Source of the DNA: Desulfovibrionales bacterium
GTDB taxonomy: Bacteria; Desulfobacterota; Desulfovibrionia; Desulfovibrionales; Desulfomicrobiaceae
NCBI GenBank assembly: GCA_012727515.1
Contig: JAAYGZ010000194.1
Span: forward strand, 1-19,638
Direction: 5' to 3'
DNA: 19,638 nucleotides
Shown here: piece by piece, positions 17,072-19,638 of the stretch
Layout: each line of letters begins with the position of its first letter
Numbering within the stretch: the stretch's first letter is position 1
The notes under the pieces: generated by a model
Told to the model about the DNA's origin: nothing
The model's input: only the letters and a program-made list of their open reading frames with translations
Databases searched by the model: none
Position numbers and translations under genes: made by a program

Positions 17072-17271
17072 TACATCACCTGAAGCTTACGAATCTTTTT
17101 GAGCAGTCTTTTTTTAGCCGCAGCTTCCTTTTTCTTCTTCTGGATACTGGGCTTTTCAAAGTGCTGACGTTTTTTCAGCTCGGAAAGAATTCCGGCCTTT
17201 TCTACCTGCTTTTTGAATTTCCGCAAAGAGTAGTCAAACGTATCGCTATCTCCCATAAATACACCTGGCAA
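17071..17271 (-). CDS. rpsU: 30S ribosomal protein S21, TTG start
   Basis: The 66-residue basic protein ([20 protein letters not shown]..., with [17 protein letters not shown] and a Lys-rich tail) is S21 of the small subunit, involved in initiation. The start is set to TTG at 17271 because GGGGAGGTGA lies 5 bases before it and because S21 proteins normally begin MPGV. An ATG at 17256 also has an AGGTG before it and would remove five residues; an even longer frame to 17310 is unlikely. It is first in the rpsU-yqeY-mutS2-dnaG-rpoD operon. A TTG start may keep expression of this operon low or regulated. Confidence 0.93.
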   Translation of the reverse strand: MPGVFMGDSDTFDYSLRKFKKQVEKAGILSELKKRQHFEKPSIQKKKKEAAAKKRLLKKIRKLQVM

Positions 17272-17276
17272 ATGAA

Positions 17277-17286
17277 TCACCTCCCC
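17277..17286 (-). promoter_or_regulatory. strong ribosome-binding site fixing the TTG start of rpsU
   Basis: Minus-strand GGGGAGGTGA is complementary to the 16S 3' end and lies 5 bases before TTG at 17269-17271. This supports initiation at TTG, although the ATG 15 bases further has its own weaker AGGTG. Confidence 0.7.
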
Positions 17287-17298
17287 GCAAAAACCTGT

Positions 17299-17324
17299 AC
17301 CTGGAACCATGAATGGTTACCGGT
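17299..17324 (-). promoter_or_regulatory. 26-bp imperfect dyad in the rpsU leader
   Basis: The arms ACCTGGAACCAT and ATGGTTACCGGT are separated by two bases; 10 of 12 positions pair, including a perfect AACCAT/ATGGTT core. It lies about 28 bases upstream of the rpsU start. As RNA it gives a hairpin with a very tight loop; as DNA it is a good size for a dimeric regulator just after the promoter. Which of the two applies cannot be told from sequence. Confidence 0.5.
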
Positions 17325-17336
17325 GCGAAACACTGG

Positions 17337-17365
17337 TATGTATGTAAAGACTTCAAACATGGCAA
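17337..17365 (-). promoter_or_regulatory. possible promoter of the rpsU operon
   Basis: On the minus strand TTGCCA (17360-17365) and TACATA (17337-17342) are 17 bases apart. The -35 box is good, the -10 box weak. It lies between the terminator of the upstream HU unit and rpsU, where a promoter is required. Confidence 0.3.
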
Positions 17366-17383
17366 GAATAAATTGCGAGACAT

Positions 17384-17408
17384 AAAAAAAGGGGCACCAG
17401 GCCCCTTT
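17384..17408 (-). terminator. intrinsic terminator of the HU/small membrane protein unit
   Basis: On the minus strand AAAGGGGC and GCCCCTTT form an 8-bp stem with a 5-base loop, followed by a run of seven T (17384-17390; three are part of the stem). It begins 35 bases after the stop of the 56-residue gene and separates it from rpsU. Confidence 0.88.
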
Positions 17409-17442
17409 ATCACGTACACACAACCACAACAAACACAGAGTG

Positions 17443-17613
17443 TTACAGGCGTTCTTTAATGGTTTCGGACAACGACTTCAGGATAACGACTCCCAGGCCA
17501 CTGCCAATGCTAAAAAGAACGGCATAGAGAACGCCGAAAAAAATTGCATGATCTGGCTGCCACCAAGGTAAATCCTGCGGCAGTGGACTCTGGACTGTTT
17601 CACCGTGCAACAT
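17443..17613 (-). CDS. 56-residue single-helix membrane protein downstream of HU, unknown function
   Basis: Reading the minus strand from the ATG at 17613 gives a 56-residue protein. It has a short polar N-terminus ending in LPWWQPDHA, one hydrophobic segment (about 24-45, IFFGVLYAVLFSIGSGLGVVI) with small Gly/Ser residues in the middle, and a charged tail (KSLSETIKERL). A GGGGGCG ribosome-binding site lies 4 bases before the ATG, the gene starts 17 bases after the HU stop, and a terminator follows its stop at once. These four points make it a real gene although it is short. The inside-positive rule suggests N-out, C-in. I recognise no named family; single-helix proteins with such Trp-Trp belts often assist a membrane complex, but this is a guess. 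Confidence 0.72.
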   Translation of the reverse strand: MLHGETVQSPLPQDLPWWQPDHAIFFGVLYAVLFSIGSGLGVVILKSLSETIKERL

Positions 17614-17630
17614 AACGCCCCCTTTGTATG

Positions 17631-17903
17631 CTATTTAATTGCATCCTTGAGATCTTTACCAGGCCTGAATTTCACAACCTTGCATGCAGGGATGCTCAGC
17701 TTCTCGCCTGTACGGGGGTTACGGCCATCCCGAGCCTGCCGTTCTTCAACAGTAAATGTTCCAAAACCAGTTAATGTCAGTTTGCCTTCATTGACCAATG
17801 TTTCCTGGACCGCATCCAAAAAATACTTCAGTGCGCGTTCAGCATCAGCTTTGGTCAAATTGGCCTTTTCAGCCATCATCCCTACTAGTTCCGCTTTTGT
17901 CAT
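17631..17903 (-). CDS. DNA-binding protein HU family
   Basis: The 90-residue protein is a standard HU/IHF-type nucleoid protein that bends and compacts DNA as a dimer. It shows MTKAELVGMMAEKANLTKAD, the FGTF core, ERQARDGRNPRTGEKLSIPA (the DNA-embracing arm with the conserved RNPxTG) and KVVKFRPGKDLKDAI. The start at 17903 has AAGGAGG at 6-base spacing and the family N-terminus; the frame extends upstream to 17945 without support. It is the first gene of a unit with the 56-residue membrane protein. I do not see a convincing promoter in 17904-17997, only a CCATG/CATGG dyad near 17941-17962. Confidence 0.96.
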   Translation of the reverse strand: MTKAELVGMMAEKANLTKADAERALKYFLDAVQETLVNEGKLTLTGFGTFTVEERQARDGRNPRTGEKLSIPACKVVKFRPGKDLKDAIK

Positions 17904-17997
17904 TATCTTCCTCCTTTGCAGTGATTCACCATCAGACAAGTCCATGTCCCAGGCACTTCATGGATTTGTCACGACAACCAAATGAACATAAAACTGT

Positions 17998-18026
17998 AAA
18001 AAAATCGCCCGATCTAAACTGGGCGA
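17998..18026 (-). terminator. intrinsic terminator downstream of ksgA
   Basis: On the minus strand TCGCCC and GGGCGA form a 6-bp GC-rich stem with a 10-base loop, followed by seven T (17998-18004). It is about 100 bases after the ksgA stop and before the HU gene. Confidence 0.8.
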
Positions 18027-18076
18027 CCCTGTACGCAACTAGCGAGCTTATTATCCCAAGACGTTAATCTGCCCTG

Positions 18077-18113
18077 GCCCGCGCACACATGCGGCAGGCA
18101 AAACGAATTTTGC
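18077..18113 (-). other. structured 3' region of ksgA (two hairpins before the terminator)
   Basis: On the minus strand GCAAAA-TTCG-TTTTGC (98-113 of 18000) forms a perfect 6-bp hairpin with a four-base loop. Directly after it GCCTGC/GCGGGC with an inner GCA/TGC (18077-18099) forms a nine-pair stem with one bulge and a four-base loop. Together with the terminator this gives three hairpins in about 115 bases after ksgA. It may be a structured 3' untranslated region or a small RNA; no promoter of its own is clear. Confidence 0.4.
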
Positions 18114-18127
18114 AGTCAAAGTCAAGC

Positions 18128-18913
18128 TTATTTTGACAGAACACGGCTCAGGCTGCGCAATTGCTCAGGATTGAGCATCTCCGGACGCACTGTGCGATCC
18201 ACGTCATGCTCAGCGCACCACAGACGCAACGCATCCCCCCAGTCTGCCTTAAGGATTGTACCCAACTGCTTGCGACGCTGCTGAAAAAGACGCTTCAGGA
18301 GCTGGGCTAATTCCTGCTGTTCATTCCAGGCCGGGGCAGGATGAGGGCGAAAACAAACAATTGCTGAATCCACCTTGGGCTGCGGTCGAAACACGTGCGG
18401 GGGCACAGTAAAAAGATAGGAAGGCGTGGCAAAACTGGCAACCCACGCCGACAAAGCCCCATATGCTCGTGATCCTGCCGGAGCAGTAAGTCGCAGCCCA
18501 ACTTCTTTTTGCACCATAAAGACCATACTCTGCCAGCCCCGGCACCGACAGACCATGTCCCAGATCATAGGCGAAGCCACATTATAGGGCAGGTTTCCGA
18601 CAAGAGACAAGCCAGGCATGGCGGCAGTCTGCTCCCAGCAAAAACGCAGCCCATCTCCAAGAATTACCCCTACCCTGGGAAAACATGAGCGCAACCAGCG
18701 AACCAGTTCTTTATCTTTTTCCAGAACAAAAAGCGCTCCAGGCCGATTGTGCAAAATCCGGGTCAATGCTCCTCGTCCAGGACCAATTTCTAAAATCGGA
18801 GCATCAGGTGCAGCCGGGATAGCAGCGACAATGCGCTGACAGATCTGCGGATCACATAAAAAGTTCTGTCCCAGAGAACGCTTAGGCGCGTAAAATTTCT
18901 CCGCATTATGCAT
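18128..18913 (-). CDS. rsmA: 16S rRNA (adenine-N6,N6)-dimethyltransferase KsgA/RsmA
   Basis: Dimethylates two adjacent adenines near the 3' end of 16S rRNA late in 30S assembly. The 261-residue form starting MHNAEKFYAPKRSLGQNFL contains the family's KRSLGQNFL, the SAM-binding LEIGPGRGALT (41-51), acidic Glu in VLEKD, and catalytic NLPYN (107-111), then a C-terminal helical domain with RPQPKVDSAIV. The start at 18913 overlaps the DUF2062 stop by 8 bases (ATGCATAA), implying coupling; an upstream ATG at 18955 would add 14 atypical residues. The ribosome-binding site is weak (AGG). It is followed by a terminator. Confidence 0.96.
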   Translation of the reverse strand: MHNAEKFYAPKRSLGQNFLCDPQICQRIVAAIPAAPDAPILEIGPGRGALTRILHNRPGALFVLEKDKELVRWLRSCFPRVGVILGDGLRFCWEQTAAMPGLSLVGNLPYNVASPMIWDMVCRCRGWQSMVFMVQKEVGLRLTAPAGSRAYGALSAWVASFATPSYLFTVPPHVFRPQPKVDSAIVCFRPHPAPAWNEQQELAQLLKRLFQQRRKQLGTILKADWGDALRLWCAEHDVDRTVRPEMLNPEQLRSLSRVLSK

Positions 18914-19442
18914 GTGGGCCTGCAGACGGAATGTGGCGCCTGCGCCGTTTCGCACGAGAAGCCTGGTACATGCGCACCATGCGCAAGGTCATAATATAGG
19001 TTACAACAGCCATGGGTATGCCCACAATTATGCTTCCCAAAGACGTGATAAGCAGCCATTGCCAGCCCCGTTCAAGCAGTTCTATAATACCCAGTTGGGA
19101 TAACTCTGCAATAGAGAGGGCTGGCACATTACCGGGAACAAAAACTCGGCCGATCATATAGAAAAGAGGAAAAACAATGGCCCAGTTAAAAGGGTTTGTC
19201 CACCATGTACCCAAAGCCGCAGCAATAGGGTTGCCCCCCACAAGAAAAGCCAGTGCTACAGCTAAAATCATCTGCAGGGACAAAAATGGAAACGCTCCGG
19301 CAAACACGCCCACTGCCAACCCCATGGCAATAGACTCTGCCGGGGCCTTGATGCGCACGATACGTAAATATCCATAGCGGGCTGCGCGGGAAATTTTAGT
19401 CCATATCCGTTCCATAATATAGTCGTCCAGGCAGTGCTTCAT
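18906..19442 (-). CDS. DUF2062-family membrane protein
   Basis: From the ATG at 19442 the protein has 178 residues. It shows the DUF2062 signature: a basic YLRIVRIKAPAESIAMGLAVGVFAGAFPFLSLQ segment, then GGNPIAAALGTWWTNPFN between two hydrophobic helices, and a last helix ending in a very basic tail (RAKRRRR). It is an inner-membrane protein of unknown role. The frame extends to a TTG at 19520 without a useful ribosome-binding site, and another ATG at 19415 (MERIWTKISRAARYGYL) matches typical family N-termini, so the start is uncertain. It overlaps ksgA by 8 bases. KsgA and this protein have no known functional link. Confidence 0.85.
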   Translation of the reverse strand: MKHCLDDYIMERIWTKISRAARYGYLRIVRIKAPAESIAMGLAVGVFAGAFPFLSLQMILAVALAFLVGGNPIAAALGTWWTNPFNWAIVFPLFYMIGRVFVPGNVPALSIAELSQLGIIELLERGWQWLLITSLGSIIVGIPMAVVTYIMTLRMVRMYQASRAKRRRRHIPSAGPHA

Positions 19443-19559
19443 GCTGATCAGATAGCTGCACAAAACCCTGGCCCAAAGGAAAAGCTCCTCCTGCGGGCTG
19501 CACTTATGGGCGCGAGGCAAGCATTGTCAAATCCTTTGCCAGCGTGGCCCTATCCTGAC

Positions 19560-19599
19560 ATTGTATGACAACAATATGCCCAGGCATGGAGCATACAAT
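19560..19599. promoter_or_regulatory. nested inverted repeats upstream of the DUF2062 gene
   Basis: ATTGTATG (19560-19567) and CATACAAT (19592-19599) are perfect 8-bp inverted repeats enclosing a second dyad ATGCC-CA-GGCAT (19576-19587). The area 19530-19638 is A/T-rich and holds minus-strand -10-like TACAAT and TAAAAT boxes without clear -35 partners, so it is probably the promoter region of the DUF2062-ksgA pair, with the dyads as possible operator. Otherwise I see no gene in 19443-19638. Confidence 0.4.
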
Positions 19600-19638
19600 A
19601 CAAAATTTTACGATAACACAGCATACATACAAACAAAA

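Noticed and set aside
17384..17408. Plus-strand reading of the terminator
   Set aside because: Only three T follow on the plus strand and no plus-strand gene lies upstream.
19505..19528. Leader peptide MLASRP upstream of the DUF2062 gene, with AAAGGA before its ATG
   Set aside because: Six codons only, with no regulatory codon pattern; most likely chance.
1..19638. tRNA, rRNA, CRISPR, phage or insertion-sequence features
   Set aside because: No cloverleaf, repeat-spacer pattern, transposase or integrase sequence was seen by eye; a tRNAscan or Rfam run could still find a divergent RNA.

Overview
The window looks like chromosomal DNA of a sulfate-reducing bacterium of the Desulfovibrio group (Desulfovibrionales). 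This is an inference from gene content and protein style: a divergent YeiH-type 'sulfate exporter', a soluble PAS kinase with a cysteine cluster, and the S21-YqeY-MutS2-DnaG-RpoD order. I could not run a database search. I see no phage, insertion sequence, CRISPR array, tRNA or rRNA.

Left part (1-4650). A minus-strand YbgF/CpoB-like periplasmic TPR protein diverges from a plus-strand polytopic membrane protein of unknown function. Next, on the plus strand, come a YeiH-family transporter with a large helical insert and a 76-residue predicted lipoprotein. A strong intrinsic terminator at 4589-4630 closes this block.

Middle part (4648-10631, all minus strand). A Cache-HAMP methyl-accepting chemotaxis protein has its own good sigma70-type promoter. 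Upstream of it is a tight series read as: secreted nuclease with an SNase domain, 63-residue small protein, HD-domain phosphohydrolase, soluble PAS histidine kinase with a Cys cluster, glucokinase. Several of these genes overlap or nearly touch, which suggests co-transcription and translational coupling.

Right part (10656-19442, all minus strand). This is a macromolecular-synthesis operon, rpsU-yqeY-mutS2-dnaG-rpoD, ending in two hairpins of which the second is a textbook terminator. It couples a ribosomal protein, primase and the housekeeping sigma factor, as in the classical rpsU-dnaG-rpoD operon, with yqeY and mutS2 inserted. Upstream lies a two-gene unit, HU plus a 56-residue one-helix membrane protein, with its own terminator. 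Further upstream a DUF2062 membrane protein overlaps ksgA, followed by a structured 3' region and terminator.

Several starts were moved from the longest reading frame using ribosome-binding sites and family N-termini: rpoD, mutS2, HU, rpsU (TTG), ksgA, the kinase, the 63-residue protein and the nuclease. The best second-look items are the 56-residue protein after HU, the dyad in the rpsU leader, the terminator overlapping the nuclease 5' end, the Cys-PAS kinase/glucokinase pair, and the transporter-lipoprotein block.
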